64,000 bases of DNA from Alphaproteobacteria bacterium (GTDB lineage Bacteria; Pseudomonadota; Alphaproteobacteria; Micropepsales; Micropepsaceae). Within the stretch, counting starts at the first letter, position 1, and each line of letters opens with the position of its first letter. A program made the position numbers and the translations under genes. The DNA lies in NCBI GenBank assembly GCA_019247845.1, contig JAFBAL010000006.1:1-64000 (forward strand), read 5' to 3'. This document shows positions 7,721-17,162 of the stretch, in pieces. The notes below the pieces were generated by a model. The model had not been told where the DNA came from. It was given only the letters and a program-made list of their open reading frames with translations, and did no database searches.

Positions 7721-8308
7721 ATGTCCGAAAAACAATCGCCTCTGCCTCCGCCCGGTCCTCGCTTCGTGCGCCGCGTGCCCGAGGGAGACACAATGGAAAG
7801 ATACGTCTGCGGCGATTGCGGCCATATCTATTACAGCAACCCGAAGGTCGTCGTCGGTTCGGTCGTGACGCATCAGGACAAGGTACTTCTATGCCGCCGC
7901 GCCATAGAGCCGCGGAAAGGCTTTTGGACCTTGCCAGCGGGATTCCTGGAAGAAAACGAGACGCCCGAGGACGGCGCCAAGCGCGAAGCCAGGGAAGAGG
8001 CCTCGTGCGACATCGTGCTCGACGCGCTGCTCGCGGTCTACTCGATCGCGAGGCTGTCGCAGGTTCAACTCTTCTATCGCGCGCGGTTGCCCGAGCCCCG
8101 CTTCGCTCCGGGCACGGAAAGTCTGGAGGTGAAGCTCTTCGCGTGGGAAGAAATTCCGTGGACGGAGCTTGCATTCCCCAGCGTGCGCCGGGCGCTCGAC
8201 CATTACGCGCGGACGAAGGACCGGGAGGTGTTCACGCCTGGTTCGAATCCCGAGGCGTCTCAGGCGCTTCCTCGATTTGGTGGCGCATCAGGAACGGCGC
8301 CTGGGTGA
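7721..8308 (+). CDS. NUDIX hydrolase with N-terminal zinc ribbon
   Basis: 195 residues. A zinc-ribbon-like CGDCGHIYYSNP element (about 31-42) precedes a NUDIX domain whose box is readable as GFLEENETPEDGAKREAREE (about 74-93) with the REAREE core. This layout resembles NudC-like or ADP-ribose/NADH pyrophosphatase-type enzymes; the substrate cannot be read from sequence. The ATG at 7721 gives a sensible N-terminus. The last 77 bases overlap the convergent yciB coding region; the C-terminal ~25 residues lie beyond the NUDIX fold and may be poorly constrained. Confidence 0.88.
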   Translation: MSEKQSPLPPPGPRFVRRVPEGDTMERYVCGDCGHIYYSNPKVVVGSVVTHQDKVLLCRRAIEPRKGFWTLPAGFLEENETPEDGAKREAREEASCDIVLDALLAVYSIARLSQVQLFYRARLPEPRFAPGTESLEVKLFAWEEIPWTELAFPSVRRALDHYARTKDREVFTPGSNPEASQALPRFGGASGTAPG

Positions 8309-8816
8309 GCGAGAAGAGCAAGGTCAGCGGCAGCACCGCCCACACTTTGTAGAGCACCCAGACATCGGTCGAGAAGTTGCGCCACACGATCTCGTTCAAG
8401 ACCGCCAGGCAGAGAAAGAAAATTCCGTAGCGGAACGTCAAGGTGCGCCAGGCGCTGTCGGGCATCTCGAAGCCGAGCGACAGGACGTATTTCAGGAACA
8501 GGCGGTTGAAGGCGAGCCCGCCCAAAAGGGTCAGCCCGAAGAGCGAGAACAGGGCGGTCTGCTTGATCTTGATGAACAGATCGTTGCGCAGATAGATCGT
8601 CAGCCCGCCGAAGATCACCACCAGCACCGCGGTCATGATCGGCACGGGCGAGAGCTTGCGCTCGATCCAGTAGCCCAGCCCCAGCGAGATCAGCGCCGCC
8701 GCCATGAAGATGCCGGTCGCGACATAGATGCCGCCCAGCATGTTGCCGATGAAGAAGGCGAAGAGCGGCCCAAGGTCGAGGGCGAGGCGGCGGAGCTGCT
8801 GGTTCATTGCGGTCAT
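8232..8816 (-). CDS. yciB: Septation protein A / inner membrane protein YciB
   Basis: 194 residues with five to six hydrophobic segments. Family signatures include LGPLFAFFIGN near the N-terminus, the central KIKQTALFSLFGLTLLGG, and the C-terminal FRYGIFFLCLAVLNEIVWR. Family members (YciB/IspZ) act in envelope integrity and cell division. Encoded downstream of ftsY on the same strand, as in many alphaproteobacteria. The 3' end runs antisense to the last 77 bases of the NUDIX gene. Confidence 0.92.
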   Translation of the reverse strand: MTAMNQQLRRLALDLGPLFAFFIGNMLGGIYVATGIFMAAALISLGLGYWIERKLSPVPIMTAVLVVIFGGLTIYLRNDLFIKIKQTALFSLFGLTLLGGLAFNRLFLKYVLSLGFEMPDSAWRTLTFRYGIFFLCLAVLNEIVWRNFSTDVWVLYKVWAVLPLTLLFSLTQAPFLMRHQIEEAPETPRDSNQA

Positions 8817-8844
8817 GGCGCGCGCGTCCGTCCTTGGGCGATGT

Positions 8845-9789
8845 TCATGACGCCCCCGTCAATGCCTTGGCGAAGCCCTCGGCCGAGAAGCTCTGCAGGT
8901 CGTCCTCGCCTTCGCCGACGCCGATGAAGTGGATGGGCAGGCCGAACCTGGCCGCGAGCGCGACCAGGATGCCGCCCTTCGCCGTGCCGTCGAGCTTGGT
9001 CATGATCAGCCCGGTCAGCGGCACGGTGTTCTTGAAGACCTCGACCTGCTGGATGGCGTTCTGCCCCGTCGTCGCGTCGAGCACCAGCAGCACCGCATGC
9101 GGCGCGCTCGCGTCGAGCTTTCGGATGACGCGCACGATCTTCTCGAGCTCTGCCATCAGCCCGGCTTTGTTCTGCAGCCGCCCGGCGGTGTCGATCAAGA
9201 GCACGTCGGCCTTCTCGGCGCGCGCCTTGGCCAGCGCGTCATAGGCGAGGCCCGCGGCGTCGGCGCCGGCCGCGCCCGCCACGACCTGCGCGCCGATGCG
9301 CTGCCCCCAGATCTGCAGCTGCTCGATGGCCGCGGCGCGGAAGGTGTCGCCGGCGGCGAACATGACGTCCAGCTTCTGCCGCGCGAGGTGCTTGCCCAGC
9401 TTGCCGATGGTCGTGGTCTTGCCCGTGCCGTTCACGCCGGCCACCAGCACGACGAACGGCGACTTGCTCTTGTCCACCGCGAGCGGCTTCTCCGCCGGTT
9501 TGAGGATCTTGCCGATCTCGGCGGCCAGCATGCGCTTCAGGTCGTAGTCCGAGATCGAGGCGTCGTAGCGGTCCTTGGCGATGGCCTGGGTGATCGTGTC
9601 GGCTTGCGCCGCGCCCAGGTCGGCGCGGATCAGCGCCTCTTCGAGCTCGGCGATGGTGGTCGCGTCGAGCTTGCGGTCGGTGAAGATGCCCGTGATGCTG
9701 TCGCTCAAGCCCCGCGTCGAGCGCGACAGGCCTTCCTTCAGCCGCTCGAACAGGGTCAGCGGCGGGGGCGCTTCGCCGAACTGCCTCAT
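8845..9789 (-). CDS. ftsY: Signal recognition particle receptor FtsY
   Basis: SRP receptor GTPase that docks Ffh-ribosome complexes at the membrane. 314 residues: a short N-terminus without the long acidic A domain of E. coli, then NG domains with P-loop GVNGTGKTT (about 118-126), DTAGR G3 motif and TKLDGTAKGG G4 region. The initiation codon overlaps the mtaB stop. Ffh is encoded 5.5 kb away on the other strand, so both halves of the targeting pathway are in this window. Confidence 0.96.
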   Translation of the reverse strand: MRQFGEAPPPLTLFERLKEGLSRSTRGLSDSITGIFTDRKLDATTIAELEEALIRADLGAAQADTITQAIAKDRYDASISDYDLKRMLAAEIGKILKPAEKPLAVDKSKSPFVVLVAGVNGTGKTTTIGKLGKHLARQKLDVMFAAGDTFRAAAIEQLQIWGQRIGAQVVAGAAGADAAGLAYDALAKARAEKADVLLIDTAGRLQNKAGLMAELEKIVRVIRKLDASAPHAVLLVLDATTGQNAIQQVEVFKNTVPLTGLIMTKLDGTAKGGILVALAARFGLPIHFIGVGEGEDDLQSFSAEGFAKALTGAS

Positions 9790-11012
9790 GCGACCAGATG
9801 CTCCCGCGTGGCGGAGGCGATGCGCACGCTGCCGCCGGGTGCGGCAGTCCTCGCCGGTGCGAAGCAGGGCGTGCGACCCATTGTGTCGTTTTCCATCAAA
9901 AGGTCCTGTGTGGTGCCGACCAGCGACGCCAGCCGCGCCGCCAAAGCGTCCGCGCCCTTAACGCGCAGCCGCGCGGCGCGATCCTTGACGAGGCGGCGGT
10001 CGAGCTGCGGCATCCGTGCGGCAGGCGTACCCTTGCGCGCGCTGAACGGGAAGACGTGGAGATAGCTGAGGCCCGCGTCGTCGATCAGCTTCAGCGAATT
10101 GGCGAACATCTCTTCGCTCTCGGTCGGAAAGCCCGCGATCAGGTCGGCACCGAAGGCGACCTCGGGGCGCAGCCGGCGCACCTCGTCGCAGAAGCGGATC
10201 GTGTCGGCGCGCGCGTGGCGGCGCTTCATGCGCTTCAGGATCATGTCGTCGCCCGACTGCGCCGAGAGATGGAAATGCGGCATCAGCCGCTCTTCCTCGG
10301 CGATGGCGCGCATCAGCGCGTCGTCCGCCTCGATGGAGTCGATCGACGAGATGCGAAGGCGCTTCACCTCCGGCACCAGCTTCAAGACCTTCCTGACGAG
10401 CTGCCCGAGCGTCGGTTGGCCGGGAAGGTCGTGGCCGTAGGAGGTGAGATCGACGCCCGTCAGCACGATTTCGGCGAAACCTTTCTCGGTCAGGCGGCGC
10501 GCCTCGTCGATCACGCCGCCTATGCCGACGCTGCGCGAATTCCCGCGGCCATAGGGGATGATGCAGAAGGTGCAGCGGTGGTCGCAGCCGTTCTGCACCT
10601 GCAGGAAGGCACGTGTGCGGCCGTCGAAGCTGTCGACCATCTGCGAGGCGGTCTCCTTGACCGACATGATGTCGTTGACGCGCACGCGTTCGGCGCCGGC
10701 GAGAAAGCTCGCGGCTTCCAGCTTCTCGGCATTGCCCAGCACCGCGTCGACTTCGCCCATCGCCGCATAGGTATCCGGCTCGGTCTGCGCCGCGCAGCCG
10801 GTGACGATGATGCGCGCGCCGGGCCGCTCGCGCCGCGCGCGGCGGATCGCCTGCCGCGACTGCCGCACGGCCTCGGCCGTCACCGCGCAGGTGTTGAAGA
10901 TGACGGCGTCGGAGAGGCCCGCCTCGGTCGCGCGCGCCTTCACCGCCTCTGACTCATAGGCGTTCAGCCGGCAGCCGAAGGTCACAACCTCAATCGAGGG
11001 AGGGGCGATCAT
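9786..11012 (-). CDS. mtaB: tRNA t6A37 methylthiotransferase MtaB
   Basis: Radical-SAM enzyme converting t6A37 to ms2t6A in tRNAs reading ANN codons. 408 residues: N-terminal UPF0004 domain with cluster cysteines 14, 42 and 73, radical-SAM motif CDHRCTFC (Cys143, 147, 150), and a C-terminal TRAM-like segment. Overlaps both neighbours: its start overlaps the dapF stop and its stop overlaps the ftsY start. The dapF-mtaB-ftsY arrangement is typical of alphaproteobacteria. Confidence 0.95.
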   Translation of the reverse strand: MIAPPSIEVVTFGCRLNAYESEAVKARATEAGLSDAVIFNTCAVTAEAVRQSRQAIRRARRERPGARIIVTGCAAQTEPDTYAAMGEVDAVLGNAEKLEAASFLAGAERVRVNDIMSVKETASQMVDSFDGRTRAFLQVQNGCDHRCTFCIIPYGRGNSRSVGIGGVIDEARRLTEKGFAEIVLTGVDLTSYGHDLPGQPTLGQLVRKVLKLVPEVKRLRISSIDSIEADDALMRAIAEEERLMPHFHLSAQSGDDMILKRMKRRHARADTIRFCDEVRRLRPEVAFGADLIAGFPTESEEMFANSLKLIDDAGLSYLHVFPFSARKGTPAARMPQLDRRLVKDRAARLRVKGADALAARLASLVGTTQDLLMENDTMGRTPCFAPARTAAPGGSVRIASATREHLVA

Positions 11013-11809
11013 GCCGCATAGTCCTTGAGGTCGACCTCGCCCTTGAAGGCGAGTGTCGCCGGACCGGTCATCTGGATGTGTCCGGCGCGCAGCTCGATGG
11101 TGAGCGTGCCGCCGTCCAGCTCGACCTCGACCTTGTCGTCAACCAGTCCGCGCCGGTGTGCCGCGACGGCGCTCGCGCAGGCGCCGGTGCCGCAGGCGCT
11201 GGTGATGCCCACGCCGCGCTCCCACACCCGCATGCGGATAGACCTACGGTCGCGCACGGTCACGACCTCGACATTGGTCCGTGCCGGGAACATTGGATGG
11301 ACCTCGAGCTTGGGGCCGATCTCGGCCACGTCGCCGTCGAACAGTACGCAGTGCGGATTGCCGACATTCACCGCGGCGGCTTCGAGCCCATCCACGGTGA
11401 AGCGGTTGGTGTCGGCCTCTTTCGCCAGCGGGATCTGTTCCCACGCGAAACGCGGCGCGCCCATGTCGACGGTGACCTCGCCGCGTCCGGCATCGGTGCA
11501 GACGAGCTTGCCGCCCGGCGTATCGATCGTGACGCGGTCGCTGTCCTTCTCTTCCATCAACAGGCGGGCGACGCAGCGCGTGGCATTGCCGCAGCTCTCC
11601 ACCTCGCCGCCGTCGGAGTTGTAGATGCGCAGGACGGCATCGGCGCCCTCACGACCTTCGCCGATCACGATCACCTGGTCGCAGCCCACCCCGAAGCGCC
11701 GGTCGGCCAGGGCGCGCGCGCTGGCCGCGTCGAGCGCGAGCCGCTCGCCGCGCGCGTCGAACACGACGAAGTCGTTGCCCAAGCCATGCATTTTCAGGAA
11801 GGCCGTCAT
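11009..11809 (-). CDS. dapF: Diaminopimelate epimerase
   Basis: Epimerises LL- to meso-diaminopimelate for lysine and peptidoglycan synthesis. 266 residues from the ATG at 11809, with the diagnostic start FLKMHGLGNDFVVFD. Catalytic cysteines are Cys73 in ESCGNATRC and Cys206 in SACGTGACA. The frame continues upstream without family similarity, so this ATG is chosen. Four-base overlap with mtaB. Confidence 0.96.
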   Translation of the reverse strand: MTAFLKMHGLGNDFVVFDARGERLALDAASARALADRRFGVGCDQVIVIGEGREGADAVLRIYNSDGGEVESCGNATRCVARLLMEEKDSDRVTIDTPGGKLVCTDAGRGEVTVDMGAPRFAWEQIPLAKEADTNRFTVDGLEAAAVNVGNPHCVLFDGDVAEIGPKLEVHPMFPARTNVEVVTVRDRRSIRMRVWERGVGITSACGTGACASAVAAHRRGLVDDKVEVELDGGTLTIELRAGHIQMTGPATLAFKGEVDLKDYAA

Positions 11810-11903
11810 GGCGTCTATATAGGGGCGATCACGATGTCGCGCGAGGGCTTTTGCACGCGCCCGGTTCCGTGGCATGGAAGGCGCCGTTCGGGAGGATTTC
11901 ATC

Positions 11904-14084
11904 ATGCATTTGGCGCGTTTTGCGTTCGGGCGGTTCGTCTTCGGTCTGGCGCTTCTGGGCGCCGCGGGGGCTTGGGCGGCCGAGGCGGTCGAGGACGATC
12001 CGAACCTGTGGCTCGCCGACATCCATGGCGAAAAGGCGCTGGCCTGGGTCAAGGAGCGCAACGCCAAGAGCGAGGCGCTGCTCAAGTCCGATCCGCGCTA
12101 CCCGCAGTTCCACGACATGATCCTGAAGTCGCTCGACATCAAGGACCGCATCCCGGCCGCGAGCTTCGACCACGACGATGCCAGCGGCGTCGATTACGTG
12201 ACCAACTTCTGGCAGGACGCGGGCCATGTGCGCGGGCTGTGGCGGCGCACCACGCTTGCCGACTACGAGACCAAGGCGCCGCATTGGCAGACCCTGCTCG
12301 ATCTCGACAAGCTCGACGCCGACGAGCACGAGCAGTTCGTCTGGCAGGGCGCCGATTGCGCGCCGAAGGACGAGATCTGCCTGCTGCGGCTGTCGCCCGG
12401 CGGCGGCGACGCGGCGCTGTTCCGCGAGTTCGTGCCGGCGCCCAAGCCCGGCGCGAAAAGCCCGCGCCGGCCGATGGGCTTCGTCAAGCGCGGCTTCGAG
12501 ATGAAGCTCGCCAAGAGCAGCGCCACCTATCTCGACGCGCATTCGATCCTGTTCGCGACCGATTTCGGCCCGGGCTCGATGACCAAGTCGAGCTATCCGC
12601 GCATCGTCAAGCTGTGGCGCGAGGGCCAGAAGATGTCCGACGCCAAGACGGTGTTCGAGGGGACCGTCGACGACATCTCCGCGCGGCCGCAGGTCTATCG
12701 CGGGCCCTATGGGACGATCCCGCTGATCGTGCGCGGGCTCACCTTCTTCACCAATGAGTACCGCTACGTGCTGCCCGACGGCTCGACGATGAAGCTGCCT
12801 CTGCCGCCGGGCGCCAATCTTCAGGGCGTCACCCAGGGCAACCTCATCTTCACCTTGCGCGACGCCTGGACGCCGCCGGGCGCGGACAAGCCCTTCGCGC
12901 AAGGCTCGCTGGTCGCCTTCCCGGTGATGGCCTTCGTCAAGCAGAAGATGCAGGCGAAGTTCACGCTGCTCTATACGCCCGACGAACACTCGACCGTCGA
13001 CAGCATCCAGCCGGGACGCGACGCGGTCTATGCCTCTATCTTCACCGACGTGACCGGAACGGTGCACGCCTTCCGCCCGAACAAGGACGGCACCTGGAGC
13101 GACGCCAGGCTCGCGGCGCCCACCGGCGGCTCGACCTCGGTGGTCTCGGCCAACGACGACGGGCCGCAGGCGCTCTTCACCTATGAAAGCTTCCTGGTGC
13201 CGCCGACGCTTTATGCGGCGGGCGGCAAGGGCGCGCCGCGCGCGATCAAGAGCCAGGCGCCGCTGTTCGACGCGCGCGACATGGTCAGCGAGCAGCACTG
13301 GGTGACGTCGAGCGACGGCGTGAAGGTGCCGTACTTCCTGATCCACAAGAAGGGGCTCAAGGGCGACGTGCCCACGATCCTCTATTCCTATGGCGGCTTC
13401 GAGCTGGCGCTGACGCCCTGGTACTGGAACGACGGCCACCGTCCGATCGACACCGGGCAGGTGTGGCTGTCGCGCGGCGGCGCCATCGCGGTCGCCAATA
13501 TCCGCGGCGGCGGCGAGTTCGGACCGCGCTGGCACCAGGCCGCGCTGAAGGCCAACCGCCAGAAGGCCTTCGACGACTTCGCGGCTGTCGCCAAGGACCT
13601 CGAGGACAGCGGCTTCACGAGCGCGGCCCATGTCGGCATCGTCGGCGCCTCGAACGGCGGCGTGCTGACAACGGTGACGATGACCCAGCATCCCGAGCTG
13701 CTGCGTGCCGTCGTCTGCCAGCGCCCGCTGGTCGACATGCTGCGCTACACGCGCTACGGCGCCGGCGCCTCCTGGGTCGACGAGTACGGCGATCCCGACA
13801 AGCCGGAAGAGCGCGCCTATATCGAGAAGTATTCGGCCTATCAGAACGTCAAGCCGGACGTGACGTACCCCTCGATCCTCTTCATCACCGAGACCAGCGA
13901 CGACCGCGTGACGCCGATCTGGGCGCGCATGATGGCCAGGAAGATGGAGGAACAGGGGCACCAGGGCGTGCTGTTCGACGAGTCCTTCGAAGGCGGCCAC
14001 GGCCCGGGCGCGACCAACAAGGCGCAGGCCGACATGTGGGCGCTGTCCTATGTCTATCTCGCGCGGGAGTTGGGATTGAACTGA
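11904..14084 (+). CDS. Secreted prolyl oligopeptidase family serine peptidase (S9A)
   Basis: 726 residues. N-terminal signal peptide (about 1-25, ending AAGAWA), a seven-bladed propeller region from about 80 to 420, then an alpha/beta-hydrolase domain. Catalytic triad: Ser583 in GASNGG, Asp666 in SDDRV (either adjacent Asp) and His699 in GGHGPG. NIRGGGEFGPRWH is the conserved oxyanion-region signature. Cleaves peptides after proline, probably in the periplasm. An in-frame ATG at 11874 would hide the signal peptide, so 11904 is preferred. Confidence 0.93.
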   Translation: MHLARFAFGRFVFGLALLGAAGAWAAEAVEDDPNLWLADIHGEKALAWVKERNAKSEALLKSDPRYPQFHDMILKSLDIKDRIPAASFDHDDASGVDYVTNFWQDAGHVRGLWRRTTLADYETKAPHWQTLLDLDKLDADEHEQFVWQGADCAPKDEICLLRLSPGGGDAALFREFVPAPKPGAKSPRRPMGFVKRGFEMKLAKSSATYLDAHSILFATDFGPGSMTKSSYPRIVKLWREGQKMSDAKTVFEGTVDDISARPQVYRGPYGTIPLIVRGLTFFTNEYRYVLPDGSTMKLPLPPGANLQGVTQGNLIFTLRDAWTPPGADKPFAQGSLVAFPVMAFVKQKMQAKFTLLYTPDEHSTVDSIQPGRDAVYASIFTDVTGTVHAFRPNKDGTWSDARLAAPTGGSTSVVSANDDGPQALFTYESFLVPPTLYAAGGKGAPRAIKSQAPLFDARDMVSEQHWVTSSDGVKVPYFLIHKKGLKGDVPTILYSYGGFELALTPWYWNDGHRPIDTGQVWLSRGGAIAVANIRGGGEFGPRWHQAALKANRQKAFDDFAAVAKDLEDSGFTSAAHVGIVGASNGGVLTTVTMTQHPELLRAVVCQRPLVDMLRYTRYGAGASWVDEYGDPDKPEERAYIEKYSAYQNVKPDVTYPSILFITETSDDRVTPIWARMMARKMEEQGHQGVLFDESFEGGHGPGATNKAQADMWALSYVYLARELGLN

Positions 14085-14169
14085 GTGCCACTCTGTGTGG
14101 CGCCGCGCGGTGCTAGGTTGATGAGTCTCCTGCTTCTATATAGAGTTTAACTATACCAAGGAGGGGACG

Positions 14170-14715
14170 GTGGGTTCCATAGCGATCAAAATGCGCAGCG
14201 CGGCTGTGCTTTGCGTGTTCCTGCTGCTGGGCGGCTGCGCCGCGCAGCTGGCGCCGTCCTACAGCCAGAGCATCGTCGACGGGCTGAACACCGCCAACAC
14301 CCAGACCATGACGATGTTCGCGACCGTCTCGGCCGGCGTCACGCCGGACACCTTCGCGACGGGTACGCCGATGAGCCGCCAGGCGCAGTACAACGCGCTG
14401 ATCGGCCAGTTCATGGCGCTGGAGAGCCAGGTCGCGGCGCGGCCCATGCCGCAGCCGCCGCTCGGCACCAGCGCGGTCACGCCCGAGGACTGGCAGAAGG
14501 TGCTCAGCACCGCGCCGACCAAGGGCAGCCTCGACACCATCGTCTCCGTCGTCACCAAGATGCGCGACGAGGATCAGGCGCACGGCTTCAAGGCGGTGAC
14601 GAGCGTGGGCTGCAATTCGGCGACGCCCGATCCGGCGCTGGTCTGCGGTTTCCAGCATGCCTATACCCAGAACTTCGACAGCGCGCTCACTTATGAAATG
14701 GCGCTGAAGCGCTAG
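14170..14715 (+). CDS. Small lipoprotein, function unknown
   Basis: 181 residues starting with GTG, which is set about 7 bases after a strong AAGGAGG RBS; an ATG at 14191 is the alternative. A lipoprotein signal peptide ends in the lipobox LLGGC, so Cys24 or so is lipidated. The mature part is helical, with DEDQAHGFKAV and two cysteines near the C-terminus (VGCNS, VCGFQ). It pairs with the next gene, 14 bases downstream. No family recognised. Confidence 0.75.
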   Translation: MGSIAIKMRSAAVLCVFLLLGGCAAQLAPSYSQSIVDGLNTANTQTMTMFATVSAGVTPDTFATGTPMSRQAQYNALIGQFMALESQVAARPMPQPPLGTSAVTPEDWQKVLSTAPTKGSLDTIVSVVTKMRDEDQAHGFKAVTSVGCNSATPDPALVCGFQHAYTQNFDSALTYEMALKR

Positions 14716-14729
14716 GCGAGGAGAAGGAC

Positions 14730-15107
14730 ATGGCTACCATCGACGTCAACCAGCTTCTGGCCAATATCAAGACCACCGTCTCGGGCGTGATCCAGCAGGA
14801 CGTGACCACGATCTCGGGCTATTCCGAGCGCCAGCTCGCCGCCATGGCGCAGCAGGCCAAATGGATCGCCGCCGCGACGCTGAGCGGCGAGCTCACCTCC
14901 GACATGCGCGACTTCTTCCTGAACACGCTCAAGGACTCGGCCACGAACTTCACCAATACGCTCAAGGGCCTCGCCGTCGTCACGGCCGAAAAGGTCTGGA
15001 ACGCACTGGTCGGCGCGCTGTGGGGCGCGATCGACACCGCCATCGGCCAGGTCCTGCCGCTGCCCCAAGCGCCGGCCGGCGGGCTGGGCGGGACGACGGG
15101 GACCTGA
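14730..15107 (+). CDS. Hypothetical helical protein
   Basis: 125 residues preceded by GAGGAGAAGGA as RBS. Composition suggests amphipathic helices (ALVGALWGAIDTAIGQV) followed by a Pro/Gly-rich tail. No signal peptide. Probably co-transcribed with the upstream lipoprotein gene. No family recognised. Confidence 0.65.
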   Translation: MATIDVNQLLANIKTTVSGVIQQDVTTISGYSERQLAAMAQQAKWIAAATLSGELTSDMRDFFLNTLKDSATNFTNTLKGLAVVTAEKVWNALVGALWGAIDTAIGQVLPLPQAPAGGLGGTTGT

Positions 15108-15229
15108 GCGTCCGGCCTGAGAATGGAATTCAACGATCAAGATATTGCGGTTTTGCGATCCGTACCTCTACCTGTTGTGGTGGGGTTTGTTTGACTTGAC
15201 CGCCTGAGGCGCCTAAAACCCGCCCCTTC

Positions 15230-15311
15230 CCGGAAGCCCTTTGGACTTCCGGTCCCGGCTCCGGCAGCCGGGATCGCCCCCAGGCAGCGCAGGTGCGCCC
15301 CCTGGGGCGAT
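15230..15311 (+). other. Three consecutive hairpins in the ffh leader
   Basis: Hairpin 1: CCGGAAG (15230-15236) with CTTCCGG (15246-15252). Hairpin 2: TCCCGGCT (15253-15260) with AGCCGGGA (15266-15273). Hairpin 3: ATCGCCCC plus AGG (15273-15284) with CCTGGGGCGAT (15301-15311), one bulged C. They are back to back, about 30 bases before the ffh ATG, with no T-run, so not a simple terminator. They could form a structured leader or a small RNA. The conserved SRP RNA core GGAAGCAGCC is absent. Confidence 0.6.
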
Positions 15312-15342
15312 ACTGCTTTGTCTTGTTAGGTGACGGATACGC

Positions 15343-16722
15343 ATGTTCGACAGTCTTCAGTCCAGGCTCGGCGCCACCTTCGACCGGCTTCGCGGGCGCG
15401 GCGCGCTCTCCGAGGCCGACGTCGAGGAGGGCCTGAAGGACATCCGCACGGCGCTGATCGAGGCCGACGTCGCGCTGCCGGTCGTCAAGGACTTCATCGA
15501 CAAGGTGCGTCCGCGCGCGGTGGGCGAGGGCGTCATCCGCTCGGTCACGCCCGGCCAGCAGGTCGTCAAGATCGTGCACGACGCGCTGGTCGAGACGCTG
15601 GGCAGCGAAAGCGCGGGCCTCGCGCTCGGCTCGCCGCCGGCGCCGATCCTGATGGTCGGCCTGCAGGGCTCGGGCAAGACGACGACCTCCGCCAAGCTCG
15701 CGACCCTGCTTCAGGGCAAGGAGAAGAAAAAAGTATTGATGGCGTCGCTCGACGTCTCGCGCCCGGCCGCGATGGAGCAGCTGCGCGTGCTGGGCGAACA
15801 GGCGGGCGTCGCGACCTTGCCGATCGTCGCCGGCCAGGGCCCGGTCGAGATCGCGCGCCGCGCGATGGCGAGCGCGAAGGTCGGCGGCTACGACGTGCTG
15901 ATCCTCGACACCGCCGGCCGCCAGCATATCGACGAGCAGCTGATGGCCGAAGTCGCCCAGGTCAAGGCGCAGGTGAACCCGCACGAGACGCTGCTGGTCG
16001 CCGACAGCCTGACCGGCCAGGACGCGGTCAACATCGCCAAGTCGTTCAACGAGCGCGTCCCGCTCTCCGGCATCGTGCTGACGCGCGCCGACGGCGACGC
16101 GCGCGGCGGTGCGGCGCTGTCGATGCGCGCGGTGACCGGGGCGCCGATCAAGTTCTTGGGTGTGGGCGAGAAGCTCGACGCGCTCGAGGCCTTCCATCCC
16201 GCGCGCGTCGCCGCGCGCATCCTCGACATGGGCGACGTGGTCTCGCTGGTCGAGAAGGCGGCCGAGACGATCGACCGCGAGAAGGCCGAGAAGATCGCGG
16301 CCAAGATGAAGAAGGGATCGTTCGACATGGACGATCTCGCCGAGCAGCTGAAGCAGATGAAGAAGCTGGGCGGCATGCAGGGCGTGCTGTCGATGCTGCC
16401 GGGCGTCGGCAAGGTCAAGGACCAGATGAACGCCGCCGGCCTCGACGACAGGATCCTGACCCGCCAGGAAGCGATCATCTCCTCGATGACCAAGCAGGAG
16501 CGCCGCGATCCCGACCTGATCAACGGCTCGCGCCGCAAGCGCATCGCCGCGGGCTCGGGCGTCGAGGTGAGCGAGGTCAACAAGCTGCTCAAGATGCACC
16601 GCCAGATGTCCGACGTGATGAAGAAGATGGGCAAGGGCGGGCGCGCGATGCAGGGGCTCGCAGGTCTTTTCGGCGGCGGCGGCGGGATGCCGCCCGGCAT
16701 GCCGCCGATGCCCAAACGCTGA
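15343..16722 (+). CDS. ffh: Signal recognition particle protein Ffh (SRP54)
   Basis: GTPase that binds signal sequences and 4.5S RNA. 459 residues: N domain, G domain with P-loop GLQGSGKTT (about 106-114), DTAGR and [10 protein letters not shown], then a methionine-rich M domain carrying [11 protein letters not shown] (RNA-binding motif) and many Met residues, ending in Gly/Met/Pro-rich tail. Start fits the family N-terminus. First gene of the ffh-rpsP-rimM-trmD-rplS cluster. Confidence 0.97.
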   Translation: MFDSLQSRLGATFDRLRGRGALSEADVEEGLKDIRTALIEADVALPVVKDFIDKVRPRAVGEGVIRSVTPGQQVVKIVHDALVETLGSESAGLALGSPPAPILMVGLQGSGKTTTSAKLATLLQGKEKKKVLMASLDVSRPAAMEQLRVLGEQAGVATLPIVAGQGPVEIARRAMASAKVGGYDVLILDTAGRQHIDEQLMAEVAQVKAQVNPHETLLVADSLTGQDAVNIAKSFNERVPLSGIVLTRADGDARGGAALSMRAVTGAPIKFLGVGEKLDALEAFHPARVAARILDMGDVVSLVEKAAETIDREKAEKIAAKMKKGSFDMDDLAEQLKQMKKLGGMQGVLSMLPGVGKVKDQMNAAGLDDRILTRQEAIISSMTKQERRDPDLINGSRRKRIAAGSGVEVSEVNKLLKMHRQMSDVMKKMGKGGRAMQGLAGLFGGGGGMPPGMPPMPKR

Positions 16723-16757
16723 CTTTTTTGGTTTCAACGGAAGAAGGACACGACGAC

Positions 16758-17108
16758 ATGGCTCTCAAGATCAGGCTCGCCCGCGGCGGCACCAAGAAGC
16801 GCCCGCACTACAACATCGTGATCGCGGATTCGCGCTCGCCGCGCGACGGCCGCTTCATCGAGAAGATCGGCTTCTACAACCCGCTTCTGCCGCGCGAGCA
16901 TGCCGACCGCATCAAGCTCGACCTCGACAAGGCCAAGGCCTGGCTCGAGAAGGGCGCGACCGCGTCGGACCGCGTGCACCGTTTCCTGTCGGATGCCGGC
17001 GTCACCAAGGCGCGCGTGCACAACAACCCGAAGAAGGCCCAGCCCAAGAAGAAGGCGCAGGAGCGCGCGGCCGCCGCCGCCAAGGCCGCGGAAGCCGCTT
17101 CGGCTTAG
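16758..17108 (+). CDS. rpsP: 30S ribosomal protein S16
   Basis: 116 residues. Starts with the canonical [20 protein letters not shown] and contains [13 protein letters not shown]. The C-terminus carries a Lys/Ala-rich extension ([17 protein letters not shown]) common in alphaproteobacterial S16. RBS AGAAGGA. In most relatives rimM follows directly; here a vapBC pair intervenes. Confidence 0.97.
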   Translation: MALKIRLARGGTKKRPHYNIVIADSRSPRDGRFIEKIGFYNPLLPREHADRIKLDLDKAKAWLEKGATASDRVHRFLSDAGVTKARVHNNPKKAQPKKKAQERAAAAAKAAEAASA

Positions 17109-17162
17109 CCGCGGCTTGCTGGCGGCCGCTCTTTGTGCGAACCTATGTGTGGAGGTCTACAC

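Noticed and set aside
8236-8260. tRNA T-arm-like GGTTCGAATCC
   Set aside because: The flanking bases CCTGG and CCCGA cannot form the T stem, no anticodon arm lies upstream, and it sits in the NUDIX and yciB coding ends.
11829-14000. Long open frame of about 720 codons antisense to the S9 peptidase gene
   Set aside because: Product is a low-complexity Arg/Val/Ala/Asp/His-rich shadow typical of GC-rich antisense frames; the sense gene has an intact catalytic triad.
15190-15340. SRP (4.5S) RNA gene upstream of ffh
   Set aside because: The conserved tetraloop/asymmetric-loop core (GGAAGCAGCC) is not present; the three independent hairpins do not form one rod.
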